A program made the translations under genes and the position numbers. The notes below the pieces were generated by a model. It did not search any database. It saw nothing but the letters and a program-made list of their open reading frames with translations, and was not told where the DNA came from. A DNA stretch of 64,000 nucleotides from Kluyvera sp047971185 (lineage in GTDB: Bacteria > Pseudomonadota > Gammaproteobacteria > Enterobacterales > Enterobacteriaceae), in the NCBI RefSeq assembly GCF_047971185.1, contig NZ_JBKDZH010000015.1, forward strand, positions 1-64,000, in the 5' to 3' direction. Each line of letters begins with the position of its first letter. The stretch's first letter is position 1. This document shows positions 17,818-26,413 of the stretch, one piece after another.

Positions 17818-18561
17818 ATGGCACTTGCATTGGTCACCGGCGCAAGCCGGGGAATAGGACGAGCGACGGCGCTACAGCTGGCGCAGGAAGGATATACGGT
17901 GGCGGTAAACTATCACCAGAATGCGCGGGCGGCGGGGGAAGTCGTCGACGCCATTGCAACGGCGGGCGGTAAAGCGTTCGCGGTGCAGGCGGATATTGGC
18001 GATGAAGCGCAGGTGATGGCGATGTTCGCCCAGCTCGACGCGCAGCCGGAGCCGCTGACGGCGCTGGTGAATAATGCCGGGATATTGTTTACGCAAAGCC
18101 GCGTAGAAGCGTTAACTGCCGAACGGATTAATCGCGTATTAACCACCAACGTTACCGGCTATTTCCTGTGCTGTCGGGAAGCGGTAAAGCGCATGGCGAT
18201 ACCGCACGGTGGCAAGGGCGGGGCGATTGTGAACGTCTCATCGGCCGCGGCGCGTCTTGGATCGCCGGGTGAGTATGTGGATTATGCAGCGTCGAAAGGG
18301 GCGATTGATACGCTGACCACCGGGCTGTCGATTGAAGTGGCGGCGCAGGGGATCCGCGTAAACGGCGTCAGGCCGGGCTTTATCTATACCGAAATGCATG
18401 CCGACGGCGGCGAGCCGGGGCGGGTTGATCGAGTGAAATCGGTTCTGCCGATGCAGCGCGGCGGCCAGCCGGAAGAGGTGGCGCAGGCGATTGTCTGGCT
18501 GCTGAGCGAGAAGGCGTCCTATGTGACGGGCAGTTTTCTGGAGCTGGCGGGCGGGAAGTAG
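17818..18561 (+). CDS. ygfF: SDR family oxidoreductase YgfF
   Basis: Short-chain dehydrogenase/reductase of unproven substrate. The ATG at 17818, after GGGAGAAACGA, gives 247 residues, as in E. coli; the open frame starting at 17761 runs through the gcvP terminator. Cofactor motif TGASRGIGRA (about 7-16), NNAGI at about 82-86, and the Ser-Tyr-Lys active site (VSSAAARLG, YAASKGA at about 155-161) are intact. Converges on bglA. Confidence 0.94.
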   Translation: MALALVTGASRGIGRATALQLAQEGYTVAVNYHQNARAAGEVVDAIATAGGKAFAVQADIGDEAQVMAMFAQLDAQPEPLTALVNNAGILFTQSRVEALTAERINRVLTTNVTGYFLCCREAVKRMAIPHGGKGGAIVNVSSAAARLGSPGEYVDYAASKGAIDTLTTGLSIEVAAQGIRVNGVRPGFIYTEMHADGGEPGRVDRVKSVLPMQRGGQPEEVAQAIVWLLSEKASYVTGSFLELAGGK

Positions 18562-18572
18562 TGTGGTGCAGG

Positions 18573-18677
18573 CCCCTCACCCCGGTCCTCTCCCCAAAGG
18601 GGCGAGGGAGAAAACCGACGTCAGCATTTGCACTATCGGTACCCTCTCCCCTTTGGGGAGAGGGTTAGGGTGAGGGG
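18573..18677. repeat. Long inverted repeat between ygfF and bglA
   Basis: Two 36-base arms (18573-18608 and 18642-18677) pair with five mismatches around a 33-base centre. Each arm is itself a palindrome built on CTCTCCCC-AAA-GGGG. Elements beginning CCCTCACCC...CTCTCCC are common intergenic palindromes in gamma-proteobacteria. It fills the gap between convergent genes and probably acts as a two-way transcription barrier. Confidence 0.8.
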
Positions 18678-18685
18678 AAACGAAC

Positions 18686-20119
18686 TTACAGACTCTCGCC
18701 GTTGCTGGCAATCACCGCTTTATACCACTCAAAGCTTTTCTTCCGCGAACGAGACATATCGCCGGTACCGTCATCGTGCTTATTCACATAGATAAAGCCA
18801 TAACGCTTGCTGTACTGCCCGGTGGTGAACGACACGCAGTCGATGCAGCCCCACGGCGTGTAGCCCATCAGATCGACGCCGTCGTAGGTCACCGCTTTCA
18901 TCATCTCTTCGACGTGCGCGCGCAGGTAGTCGATGCGGTAGTCATCGTTGATGCTGCCGTCTTCTTCCACTTTATCGTAAGCGCCAAAGCCGTTTTCCAC
19001 GATAAACAGCGGCTTCTGATAGCGCTCGTACAGTTCGCACAGTGAATAGCGCAGGCCAACCGGGTCAATCTGCCAGCCCCAGTCGGAGGCTTTCACGTGC
19101 GGGTTCGGCACGCTGCCTTCGAAGCCAGAGATCGCGTCCCCTGTGCCGCCTTCCGCTTTCACGGCATTGGTCATGTAGTAGCTGAAGCCCAGATAGTCAC
19201 AGGTGCCTTCACGCAGAATGGCTTCGTCGCCCGCTTCCATCTTGATGTTGAAGCCGCGACGCTCCCATTCGTTCAGCACATAGCTTGGGTAGTAGCCGCG
19301 CAGCTGTACGTCGGTAAAGACATAGCGCTCGCGCATGGACTCCTGGGCGAACATCACGTCTTCCGGCTTACAGGAGAACGGATAGAGCGCCACCATTGCC
19401 AGCATACAGCCGACTTTCATCTCCGGGTTAATACGACGCGCGGCTTTCACCGCCAGGGCGCTGGCCACGAACTGGTGGTGCAGCACCTGGTACATGGTCT
19501 CTTCCGGGTTTTCATGCTCGGTGTAGACCACGCCGGAACAGCAGTAGCCGAACAGCGGCGCGCGCCAGTTACGCTGGTTGTTGATTTCGTTAAAGGTCAT
19601 CCAGTATTTGACCTTGTTTTTGTAGCGCTCGAAGACCACTTCGGAGAAGCGTACAAAGAAATCGACCACTTTACGGTTGGTCCAGCCGCCGTATTCCTGC
19701 ACCAGGTGCAGCGGCATTTCAAAGTGGGAGAGGGTGATAACCGGCTCGATGTTGTATTTCAGCAGCTCATCGAACATGTCATCGTAGAACTTCAGCCCCT
19801 CTTCGTTCGGCTGGCTTTCATCGCCGTTCGGGAAAATACGGGTCCAGGCAATGGAGGTACGGAAGCATTTGAAGCCCATCTCAGCGAACAGCTTGATGTC
19901 TTCTTTGTAGTGGCCGTGGAAGTCGATCGCTTCGTGGTTTGGATAGTATTTACCCGGCACCACTTCCTGAGTAATTTCACGCGGTACGCCGTGCGCGCCG
20001 CCGGTGAGGACGTCACAGATGCTGGGGCCTTTGCCGCCTTTATTCCAGCCGCCTTCAACCTGGTGAGCGGCAACCGCGCCACCCCATAAAAAGTCTTTCG
20101 GTAAGGTTAATTTTTTCAT
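18686..20119 (-). CDS. bglA: 6-phospho-beta-glucosidase BglA (GH1)
   Basis: Hydrolyses phosphorylated beta-glucosides such as arbutin-6-P, salicin-6-P and cellobiose-6-P in the cytosol. Start at 20119 (MKKLTLPKDFLWGGA) gives 477 residues, near E. coli's 479; a start at 20134 would add five residues and neither has a clear ribosome binding site. GH1 acid/base Glu lies in TFNEINNQ (about 177-184) and the nucleophile in LFIVENGFGA (about 375-384). No PTS gene is adjacent, but a RpiR-type regulator precedes it on the same strand. Confidence 0.95.
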   Translation of the reverse strand: MKKLTLPKDFLWGGAVAAHQVEGGWNKGGKGPSICDVLTGGAHGVPREITQEVVPGKYYPNHEAIDFHGHYKEDIKLFAEMGFKCFRTSIAWTRIFPNGDESQPNEEGLKFYDDMFDELLKYNIEPVITLSHFEMPLHLVQEYGGWTNRKVVDFFVRFSEVVFERYKNKVKYWMTFNEINNQRNWRAPLFGYCCSGVVYTEHENPEETMYQVLHHQFVASALAVKAARRINPEMKVGCMLAMVALYPFSCKPEDVMFAQESMRERYVFTDVQLRGYYPSYVLNEWERRGFNIKMEAGDEAILREGTCDYLGFSYYMTNAVKAEGGTGDAISGFEGSVPNPHVKASDWGWQIDPVGLRYSLCELYERYQKPLFIVENGFGAYDKVEEDGSINDDYRIDYLRAHVEEMMKAVTYDGVDLMGYTPWGCIDCVSFTTGQYSKRYGFIYVNKHDDGTGDMSRSRKKSFEWYKAVIASNGESL

Positions 20120-20220
20120 CTTTGCAAGGCTCATTGATTAGTCTTAATAAGTCTGAGTCTAACAAAGGAATATTAAATGTCACGATATAACAAATTCCCC
20201 CTCGGGGCATATGTTACATC

Positions 20221-20241
20221 GAAAAAACACCCTGTTTTTTT
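20221..20241 (-). terminator. Terminator of the RpiR-type regulator
   Basis: On the minus strand AAAACA-GGG-TGTTTT forms a short stem followed by TT, at the end of the regulator frame and ahead of bglA. The stem is AT-rich and would be leaky. Confidence 0.5.
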
Positions 20242-20968
20242 ATGCTAATTTCTTCGCCAGTTTACGGCCTAAGGACTCCAGAATATAGATAACCGGAATC
20301 TGCGTCGTAATATCGTAAACGCCGCCGATGCGCGTTTGCGGCACGTGCCAGGAGAGGTTAAAGTCCGCCAGCTTCGCCAGACGCGAGTGTTCATGGCTGG
20401 TTATCGACATCACTTTACAGTGATGCAGGCTAAACTGGCTGGCAAAACGCAGGATCTCTTCGGTTTCGCCAGAGACCGAAAGAACAATCGCGAGCGCATT
20501 TTTGGCCATATCATTAGTGACCGGAAAATAAGGATCGTCGATATGATTACTGAATTTTCCAATATTCGAAAAGAACCGCGCGCCATATTTCGCCAGCGAG
20601 CCAGAAGTGCCTGCGCCAACAAAAATAATACGCTCTGAGGCGAGAATAACCTCTACCGCGCGGTCGAGCAGTTTATCAAATTCATCATTATTGACGCTTT
20701 TGAAAAAACTGATAATTTCACTGGCGCCGAAATTTGCCTGCTGCGGCTCTTCCTGCTCGAGATATAATTTGAAGCGAACGCGAAACTCTGAGTAGCCATC
20801 GCAGTTGAGCTTGCGGCAAAAACGCATCACCGTGGTGGTGGAAACGCCCGCCGCATCGGCCAGCTCACGAATGGTCATGTACATCACCGTGTCGCGATTT
20901 TTGATGACATAGTGATAGACCATCATCTCAAGATTATTGAGGCTGGCGATAGCGGTGTGGGAGAACAT
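20240..20968 (-). CDS. MurR/RpiR family transcriptional regulator
   Basis: A 242-residue regulator from ATG 20968 (or 244 from GTG 20974). The N-terminal RpiR helix-turn-helix spans about 1-75 (YMTIRELADAAGVSTTTVMRFCRKLNCDGYSEFR); the C-terminal SIS sugar-phosphate domain spans about 95-240 (IIFVGAGTSGSLAKYGARFF, ALAIVLSVSGETEEIL). SIS domains in this family sense sugar phosphates, so control of the adjacent bglA by a phospho-beta-glucoside is a reasonable inference. It is divergent from yqfB. Confidence 0.85.
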   Translation of the reverse strand: MFSHTAIASLNNLEMMVYHYVIKNRDTVMYMTIRELADAAGVSTTTVMRFCRKLNCDGYSEFRVRFKLYLEQEEPQQANFGASEIISFFKSVNNDEFDKLLDRAVEVILASERIIFVGAGTSGSLAKYGARFFSNIGKFSNHIDDPYFPVTNDMAKNALAIVLSVSGETEEILRFASQFSLHHCKVMSITSHEHSRLAKLADFNLSWHVPQTRIGGVYDITTQIPVIYILESLGRKLAKKLA

Positions 20969-21018
20969 GCTCACGGTGGCGATACTCGTTAATGTGAAAA
21001 TCTAAAGGGAATAATACC

Positions 21019-21333
21019 ATGCAGCCAAACGACATCACTTTTTTTCAGCGCTTCCTGGACGACATTGTTGCCGGGCGTAAGACCATCACCCTGCGCGACG
21101 CCGCTGAATCGCATTTTAAAACCGGCGATGTTCTGCGCGTCGGGCGCTATGAAGACGATGGCTATTTCTGCACGATTGAAGTGCTGGCTACCTCAACCGT
21201 AACTCTGGATACCCTCAGCGAACGTCATGCGGAGCAGGAAAATATGACCCTGCCGCAGCTTAAGCAGGTCATCAGCGATATCTATCCGGGGGAAAACACC
21301 TTTTATGTGATTGAATTTAAATGTATTAAATAA
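21019..21333 (+). CDS. yqfB: N(4)-acetylcytidine amidohydrolase YqfB (ASCH domain)
   Basis: Small ASCH-fold enzyme shown in E. coli to deacetylate N4-acetylcytidine. 104 residues: MQPNDITFFQRFLDDIVAGRKTITLRDA carries the conserved Lys and Thr of the active site near residues 21-24, and ending VIEFKCIK. Ribosome binding site AAAGGGAATAATACC. Separate promoter likely, as 44 bases divide it from the divergent regulator. Confidence 0.94.
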   Translation: MQPNDITFFQRFLDDIVAGRKTITLRDAAESHFKTGDVLRVGRYEDDGYFCTIEVLATSTVTLDTLSERHAEQENMTLPQLKQVISDIYPGENTFYVIEFKCIK

Positions 21334-21491
21334 AAAAGCGTACGCGTGTTAGTTGAATGATGTTGTTAAGATGCTGATTAATCTTATTTTATAGTAATTT
21401 GCCTATTTATTTTAGCTTACATGCGTTCACTGGAACCATTCTCAGTTACGCTAGTGACGTTGCTTGATTTGACGTTCGCCCGGAGCGCGTA

Positions 21492-22154
21492 ATGGATAAG
21501 AAACCACTTGTTCAACAGGGATATTCTTTGGCAGAGGAAGTTGCCAATAGCATTAGTCACGGTGTCGGTTTTGTTCTCGGCATCGTAGGGCTGGTTTTGC
21601 TGCTGGTGCAGGCGGTTGACGCTAACGCCAGCGCTACGGCGATTACCAGCTATAGCCTGTATGGCGGCAGTATGATCCTGCTGTTTTTGGCCTCAACGCT
21701 GTACCACGCCATTCCCTCACAGCGGGCGAAAGTATGGCTGAAGAAATTCGACCACTGCGCTATCTATTTGCTGATTGCCGGTACCTATACGCCGTTCTTG
21801 CTGGTGGGGCTGGACTCGCCGCTGGCGCGCGGGTTAATGATCGTTATCTGGAGCCTGGCGCTGCTGGGGATCTTGTTTAAGCTGACCATTGCGCATCGTT
21901 TCAAAGTGTTGTCGCTGGTAACCTATTTGCTCATGGGCTGGCTGTCGCTGATTGTGGTGTATCAACTGGCGGTGAAGCTGGATATCGGCGGGGTGACGCT
22001 GCTGGCGGTGGGGGGAATCATCTACTCGCTGGGGGTGATTTTTTATGTCTGCAAGCGGATTCCCTACAACCATGCTATCTGGCACGCGTTTGTGCTGGGC
22101 GGTAGCGCCTGCCATTTTCTGGCGATTTATCTGTATGTGGGGCAGGTGGGATAG
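21492..22154 (+). CDS. yqfA: Hemolysin III family membrane protein YqfA/TrhA
   Basis: Inner-membrane protein of the PAQR/hemolysin III superfamily, in E. coli linked to membrane-energetics homeostasis; molecular activity unknown. 220 residues with about seven hydrophobic helices. The conserved metal-type motifs SHGVG (about 24-28), ASTLYHAIP (about 66-74) and HAIWHAFVLGGSACHF (about 192-208) supply the expected Ser/His residues. Start ATG after GGAGCG. Confidence 0.94.
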   Translation: MDKKPLVQQGYSLAEEVANSISHGVGFVLGIVGLVLLLVQAVDANASATAITSYSLYGGSMILLFLASTLYHAIPSQRAKVWLKKFDHCAIYLLIAGTYTPFLLVGLDSPLARGLMIVIWSLALLGILFKLTIAHRFKVLSLVTYLLMGWLSLIVVYQLAVKLDIGGVTLLAVGGIIYSLGVIFYVCKRIPYNHAIWHAFVLGGSACHFLAIYLYVGQVG

Positions 22155-22220
22155 GTTGAGTGTCATCCCGGGGTCGGCTAAACGCCTCGCCCGGGCTGCG
22201 TGGTCCGTCAACGTCTCACC

Positions 22221-22252
22221 CGGTAGCCCGGCCAGGCGCAGCGCCGCCGGGA
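22221..22252. repeat. REP-like element
   Basis: CGGTAGCCCGGCCAGGCGCA...GCCGCCGGGA is a single REP-type palindrome in the gap between convergent yqfA and ygfZ. A close relative lies at 30910-30950. The preceding GCCTCGCCCGGGC (22184-22196) may be a second degenerate unit. Confidence 0.75.
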
Positions 22253-22267
22253 CGGCGCGAGGCTTAA

Positions 22268-23251
22268 TTACTCTTCATCCAGCGAATACGGCAGCGGCTT
22301 GATGCTCAGCGTAAACGCATCGTCGCGCACGCGGAACACGCTGTCGGCTTCCATATCGTTGTTCATCACCACCTGCACCAGCAGCTGACCATCATCCAGC
22401 TGTACCGCCGCCAGCACGGTGCCGGTACGACGCCAGTTGTCGCCCATCTGCAGTTCTAAATCTTCCCCGGCTTCCGGTACGCGAGAGGCTTTACCCGCCA
22501 GCGTCCACAGCGCGCGTTTGTTGGCACCGCGGAATTTTGCGCGCGCCACCATCTCCTGGCCGGTGTAGCAGCCTTTCTTAAAGCTAATACCGCCCAGCGC
22601 CTGTAGGTTGGTGGCCTGTGGGATAAACTGCGCGCTGTTGGCTTCATCAATCACCGGCAGACCGGCTTCGATGTCCAGCGCCAGCCACTGCTGGCTGTTG
22701 TTAAGCTGCGCTTCGCCGCGCAGCGCATCGGTCACGCGCTCGGCGGTCACCGCGTCGGTCACCAGCAGGAAACGTTCTTCCGGGGGAGCAAACCATAGCA
22801 GCGAGGTTTCACCATCCTGCACGCACGGCGTCTCGGCGCTCGGCAGAGTGCCAAACAGGTTGGCCAGCGCGGCGCGTGCCTGGAACCCGGCTACGCCCAG
22901 CAGTACCTGCTCGTCGTCAGGGGCAATCACCACTTTTGAGAACACGGCGTATTTTTTCAGCTGCGTCAGCTGTGCGTCACGCAGACTGCGGCGCTCAATC
23001 CAGGCAAAACCGTCCTGCCGGCGGAACAGGCGCAGGTTGCTCCACATTTTACCCTTGGCATCGCAGTGGGCGACCAGCAGATGCTGATGTTCGTCGAGCT
23101 GCGCAACGTCGGCGGTCACCTGGCCCTGCAGGTACTTTTCACTGTCGGCACCGGTAATGGTCGCCAGCGCCCAATCATCAAGCGTCATTAACGTCAGCGG
23201 TAAACGCGCGGAGGCGGAGGGCTGACGCGGAGGAAAAGGAGTAAAAGCCAT
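22268..23251 (-). CDS. ygfZ: tRNA-modifying / Fe-S cluster protein YgfZ
   Basis: Folate-binding protein related to GcvT, needed for full activity of several Fe-S enzymes such as MiaB. 327 residues (326 in E. coli). The family signature KGCYTGQEMVARAKFRGANKR with the essential Cys lies at about 226-246. It is divergent from sdhE, as in E. coli. Confidence 0.96.
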   Translation of the reverse strand: MAFTPFPPRQPSASARLPLTLMTLDDWALATITGADSEKYLQGQVTADVAQLDEHQHLLVAHCDAKGKMWSNLRLFRRQDGFAWIERRSLRDAQLTQLKKYAVFSKVVIAPDDEQVLLGVAGFQARAALANLFGTLPSAETPCVQDGETSLLWFAPPEERFLLVTDAVTAERVTDALRGEAQLNNSQQWLALDIEAGLPVIDEANSAQFIPQATNLQALGGISFKKGCYTGQEMVARAKFRGANKRALWTLAGKASRVPEAGEDLELQMGDNWRRTGTVLAAVQLDDGQLLVQVVMNNDMEADSVFRVRDDAFTLSIKPLPYSLDEE

Positions 23252-23494
23252 ATTGATATCCTGAATTGAGTAACGCGCTTATTCCCTCATGGTAAAAGAG
23301 ATGCCCGCCATTGCAAGCGCTTTCGATGGCCGTTTTGTGCCGTTCGCGCGTTCTGCGAAGCGCCTCGTAATAAGATGAATCCCTTTAATTTATTGAGGTT
23401 TTTTTCTGAATATGACGCGTGTAACGTGATATTCCAGTAAAGTAACTGCAAAAAACACGTTAAACTAGTAGCAACGTAATGCTGGAAGGAAATT

Positions 23495-23761
23495 ATGGAC
23501 ATCAATAATAAAGCCCGTATCCATTGGGCATGCCGCCGCGGTATGCGTGAACTCGACATTTCCATCATGCCGTTCTTTGAGCATGAGTACGACACGCTAA
23601 GCGATGAAGACAAAGCGCTCTTTATTCGTCTGCTGGAGTGCGACGATCCGGATCTTTTCAACTGGCTGATGAATCACGGCAAACCGGCCGACGCTAACCT
23701 CCAGCGCATGGTGCAACTTATTCAGACACGGAATCGGGAACGTGGTCCTGTGGCAATCTGA
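23495..23761 (+). CDS. sdhE: FAD assembly factor SdhE
   Basis: Promotes covalent attachment of FAD to succinate dehydrogenase and fumarate reductase flavoprotein subunits. 88 residues, the E. coli length, with the essential RGMREL (RGxxE) motif at about 15-20. TGGAAGGAAATT gives the ribosome binding site. Its last 20 bases overlap the start of cptA. Confidence 0.97.
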   Translation: MDINNKARIHWACRRGMRELDISIMPFFEHEYDTLSDEDKALFIRLLECDDPDLFNWLMNHGKPADANLQRMVQLIQTRNRERGPVAI

Positions 23762-24155
23762 TTTACGCGTCTCCTGGCGCTCACAGTGGCTCTCTTTACT
23801 GCTCCACGGGCTGGTGGCGGCTCTGGTGCTGCTGATGCCGTGGCCGCTGAGCTACACCCCGCTCTGGCTGATTTTGCTCTCGCTGGTGGTGTTTGACTGC
23901 GTGCGCAGCCAGCGGCGCATTCACTCACACCAGGGGGAAATTAAGCTGCTGATGGACTCCCGTCTGCGCTGGCGTAATCAGGAGTGGGAGATTCTGGGCG
24001 CGCCGTGGATGCTGAACTCAGGGATGATGCTGCGGATCCGTCGTCCGGGCGGTCGTCGCCAGCATCTCTGGCTGGCGGCAGACAGCATGAACCCGGAAGA
24101 GTGGCGCGACCTGCGGCGGATTCTCCTGCAGCAGCCCGCGCCCAGTAAGCATTAG
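23742..24155 (+). CDS. cptA: Membrane protein CptA/YgfX
   Basis: Inner-membrane protein encoded with sdhE; in E. coli described as a toxin acting on cytoskeletal proteins (with SdhE as proposed antitoxin), a role still debated. 137 residues from GTG 23742, overlapping sdhE. Two hydrophobic helices span about 14-55 (WLSLLLHGLVAALVLLMPWP onward), followed by a soluble C-terminal domain ending in HLWLAADSMNPEEWRDLRRILL. Confidence 0.92.
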   Translation: MVLWQSDLRVSWRSQWLSLLLHGLVAALVLLMPWPLSYTPLWLILLSLVVFDCVRSQRRIHSHQGEIKLLMDSRLRWRNQEWEILGAPWMLNSGMMLRIRRPGGRRQHLWLAADSMNPEEWRDLRRILLQQPAPSKH

Positions 24156-24673
24156 GAGAACTGCTCGGCCATCTCGCCGAGAATTTGTTCACACCAGCTC
24201 TGAATACGTTCGTCGCTGAGGTCGTACTGGTTGGTCTCATCCAGCGCCAGGCCGACAAACAGCTGGCCGTCGGCGATGACCGGTTTCGGGCTGGTGAACT
24301 CATAGCCTTCCGTTGGCCAGTAGCCGACGAATTTCACCCCTTTGGTGGCCAGCTTGTCATGCAGCATACCCAGCGCATCGAGGAACCACTCGCCGTAACC
24401 GAGCTGGTCGCCCATGCCGTACAGCGCAACGATTTTACCTTCCAGATTCAGCGTATCCAGCTGTTCCCAGACCGCTTCCCAATCTTCCTGAATCTCACCG
24501 AAATCCCAGGTCGGGATGCCGAGAATGAGCACGTCGTATTGCTCCATTAAGGCTGGCGAATCATCTTTCAGGTTATGTAGTGTGATCAGTTCCGGGCCGA
24601 TAATGTCGCGAATTTTCTCCGCTGCCATCTCGGTGTAGCAGGTGCTGGAACCATAAAAAAGGCCGATATTCAT
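24152..24673 (-). CDS. fldB: Flavodoxin 2
   Basis: FMN electron carrier, part of the SoxRS response in E. coli. 173 residues, the E. coli length. FMN phosphate loop GLFYGSSTCYTEM at about 4-16 and the isoalloxazine loops IPTWDFGEIQEDW (about 53-65) and YGMGDQLGYGEWF (about 88-100). Converges on cptA with a 4-base overlap of stop regions; divergent from xerD. Confidence 0.96.
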   Translation of the reverse strand: MNIGLFYGSSTCYTEMAAEKIRDIIGPELITLHNLKDDSPALMEQYDVLILGIPTWDFGEIQEDWEAVWEQLDTLNLEGKIVALYGMGDQLGYGEWFLDALGMLHDKLATKGVKFVGYWPTEGYEFTSPKPVIADGQLFVGLALDETNQYDLSDERIQSWCEQILGEMAEQFS

Positions 24674-24775
24674 GACGAACTGCTCTCGATTCTTGCGATG
24701 ACGATGCGGCTAGTGTACCAGAAAGGGGCTTAATTCAGGCATAATGGAGTTGATTTTACAGGCAGAGGGCTCGAA

Positions 24776-25672
24776 GTGGATAAGGATCTTGCTCGCATCG
24801 AACAGTTTCTCGATGCGCTGTGGCTGGAGCGAAATCTGGCGGAAAATACGCTCAGCGCGTACCGTCGGGATCTGACCATGGTCGTCGAATGGCTGGTGCA
24901 TCGGAACCTGACGCTGGAAAGCGTCCAGAGTGACGATCTGCAAAACCTACTCGCCGAGCGGCAGCAGGGCGGCTATAAGGCGACCAGTTCCGCGCGCCTG
25001 TTGAGCGCCATGCGCCGTTTCTTCCAGCATCTGTACCGCGAAAAGATTCGCCAGGACGATCCCAGCGCGCTGCTGGCTTCGCCCAAGCTGCCGCAGCGCT
25101 TGCCGAAAGATCTCAGCGAAGCGCAGGTTGAGCGCCTGTTGCAGGCACCGCTGGTGGATCAGCCGCTGGAGCTGCGCGATAAAGCGATGCTTGAGGTACT
25201 CTATGCCACCGGGCTGCGCGTGTCGGAGCTGGTGGGGCTGACGATGAGCGACATCAGCCTGCGTCAGGGCGTGGTGCGAGTTATCGGTAAAGGCAACAAA
25301 GAACGGCTGGTACCGCTGGGCGAAGAGGCGGTCTACTGGGTGGAAAACTGGCTGGAGCACGGCCGCCCGTGGCTGCTGAACGGCGTGGCGATTGATGTGC
25401 TGTTTCCTAGCCAGCGTGCCCAGCAGATGACCCGCCAGACCTTCTGGCACCGGATTAAGCATTATGCCCAGTTAGCGGGGATCGATAGCGAAAAGCTGTC
25501 GCCGCACGTTTTACGTCACGCGTTCGCCACGCACCTGTTAAACCACGGCGCGGATCTGCGCGTAGTGCAGATGCTGCTTGGGCACAGCGATTTGTCGACC
25601 ACACAAATTTATACGCACGTCGCGACAGAGCGGCTGCGTCAACTTCATCAACAGCATCATCCGCGCGCATGA
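24776..25672 (+). CDS. xerD: Tyrosine recombinase XerD
   Basis: With XerC resolves chromosome dimers at dif. 298 residues from GTG 24776, the E. coli length. N-terminal SAM-like DNA-binding domain (about 1-90), catalytic domain with Arg148 (ATGLRVSEL), Lys172, His244/Arg247 (HVLRHAFATHL), His270 (LLGHSD) and Tyr279 (TQIYTHV). First gene of xerD-dsbC-recJ. Confidence 0.97.
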   Translation: MDKDLARIEQFLDALWLERNLAENTLSAYRRDLTMVVEWLVHRNLTLESVQSDDLQNLLAERQQGGYKATSSARLLSAMRRFFQHLYREKIRQDDPSALLASPKLPQRLPKDLSEAQVERLLQAPLVDQPLELRDKAMLEVLYATGLRVSELVGLTMSDISLRQGVVRVIGKGNKERLVPLGEEAVYWVENWLEHGRPWLLNGVAIDVLFPSQRAQQMTRQTFWHRIKHYAQLAGIDSEKLSPHVLRHAFATHLLNHGADLRVVQMLLGHSDLSTTQIYTHVATERLRQLHQQHHPRA

Positions 25673-25694
25673 TGCTGATTTAAAAGGACAGATT

Positions 25695-26408
25695 ATGAAA
25701 AAAGGTTTAATGATGTTTACCCTGCTGGCCGCTGCTTTCTCCGGGCTGGCGCAGGCTGACGATGCGGCCATCAAGCAGTCGCTCGCCAAACTGGGCGTGC
25801 AGAGCACCGACATTCAGCCCGCGCCGGTGGCCGGGATGAAAACCGTGCTGACCAACAGCGGCGTGCTGTACGTCACCGATGACGGCAAGCACATTATCCA
25901 GGGGCCGATGTACGACGTCAGCGGCGCGCAGCCGGTGAATGTCACCAACGCCCTGCTGATGACCCACCTGAAGGCGCTGGAAAAAGAGATGATCGTCTAC
26001 AAAGCGCCGCAGGAAAAGCATGTGATTACCGTCTTTACCGACATCACCTGCGGCTACTGCCACAAGCTGCACGAAGAGATGAAAGACTATAACGCGCTGG
26101 GGATCACCGTGCGCTACCTGGCCTTCCCGCGTCAGGGCATTCAGAGCCAGGCCGAGCAGGACATGAAGTCTATCTGGTGCGCAAAAGACCGCAACAAAGC
26201 GTTTGACGATGCGATGAACGGCAAGGGCGTGCAGGCGGCGACCTGCGATATCGACATCGCCAACCACTATGCGCTGGGCGTGCAGTTTGGCGTCACCGGC
26301 ACCCCGGCGATCGTGCTTAGCGACGGCTTTATGGTCCCGGGCTATCAGGGCCCGAAAGAGATGAAAGCGTTCCTCGACCAACATCAGAAACAGAGCAGCG
26401 GTAAATAA
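25695..26408 (+). CDS. dsbC: Protein disulfide isomerase DsbC
   Basis: Periplasmic homodimer that reshuffles wrong disulfides and is kept reduced by DsbD. The ATG at 25695 after AAAAGGACAGATT gives 237 residues with a signal peptide to about residue 20 (GLAQA/DDAA). Active site CGYC is at 119-122 of the precursor; a second, structural pair of Cys follows (WCAKD and ATCDI). The cis-proline loop GVTGTPAIV is intact. Confidence 0.97.
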   Translation: MKKGLMMFTLLAAAFSGLAQADDAAIKQSLAKLGVQSTDIQPAPVAGMKTVLTNSGVLYVTDDGKHIIQGPMYDVSGAQPVNVTNALLMTHLKALEKEMIVYKAPQEKHVITVFTDITCGYCHKLHEEMKDYNALGITVRYLAFPRQGIQSQAEQDMKSIWCAKDRNKAFDDAMNGKGVQAATCDIDIANHYALGVQFGVTGTPAIVLSDGFMVPGYQGPKEMKAFLDQHQKQSSGK

Positions 26409-26413
26409 TTCGC

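Noticed and set aside
19097..20089. 330-codon frame antisense to bglA
   Set aside because: Same shadow effect; the bglA frame has intact GH1 motifs.
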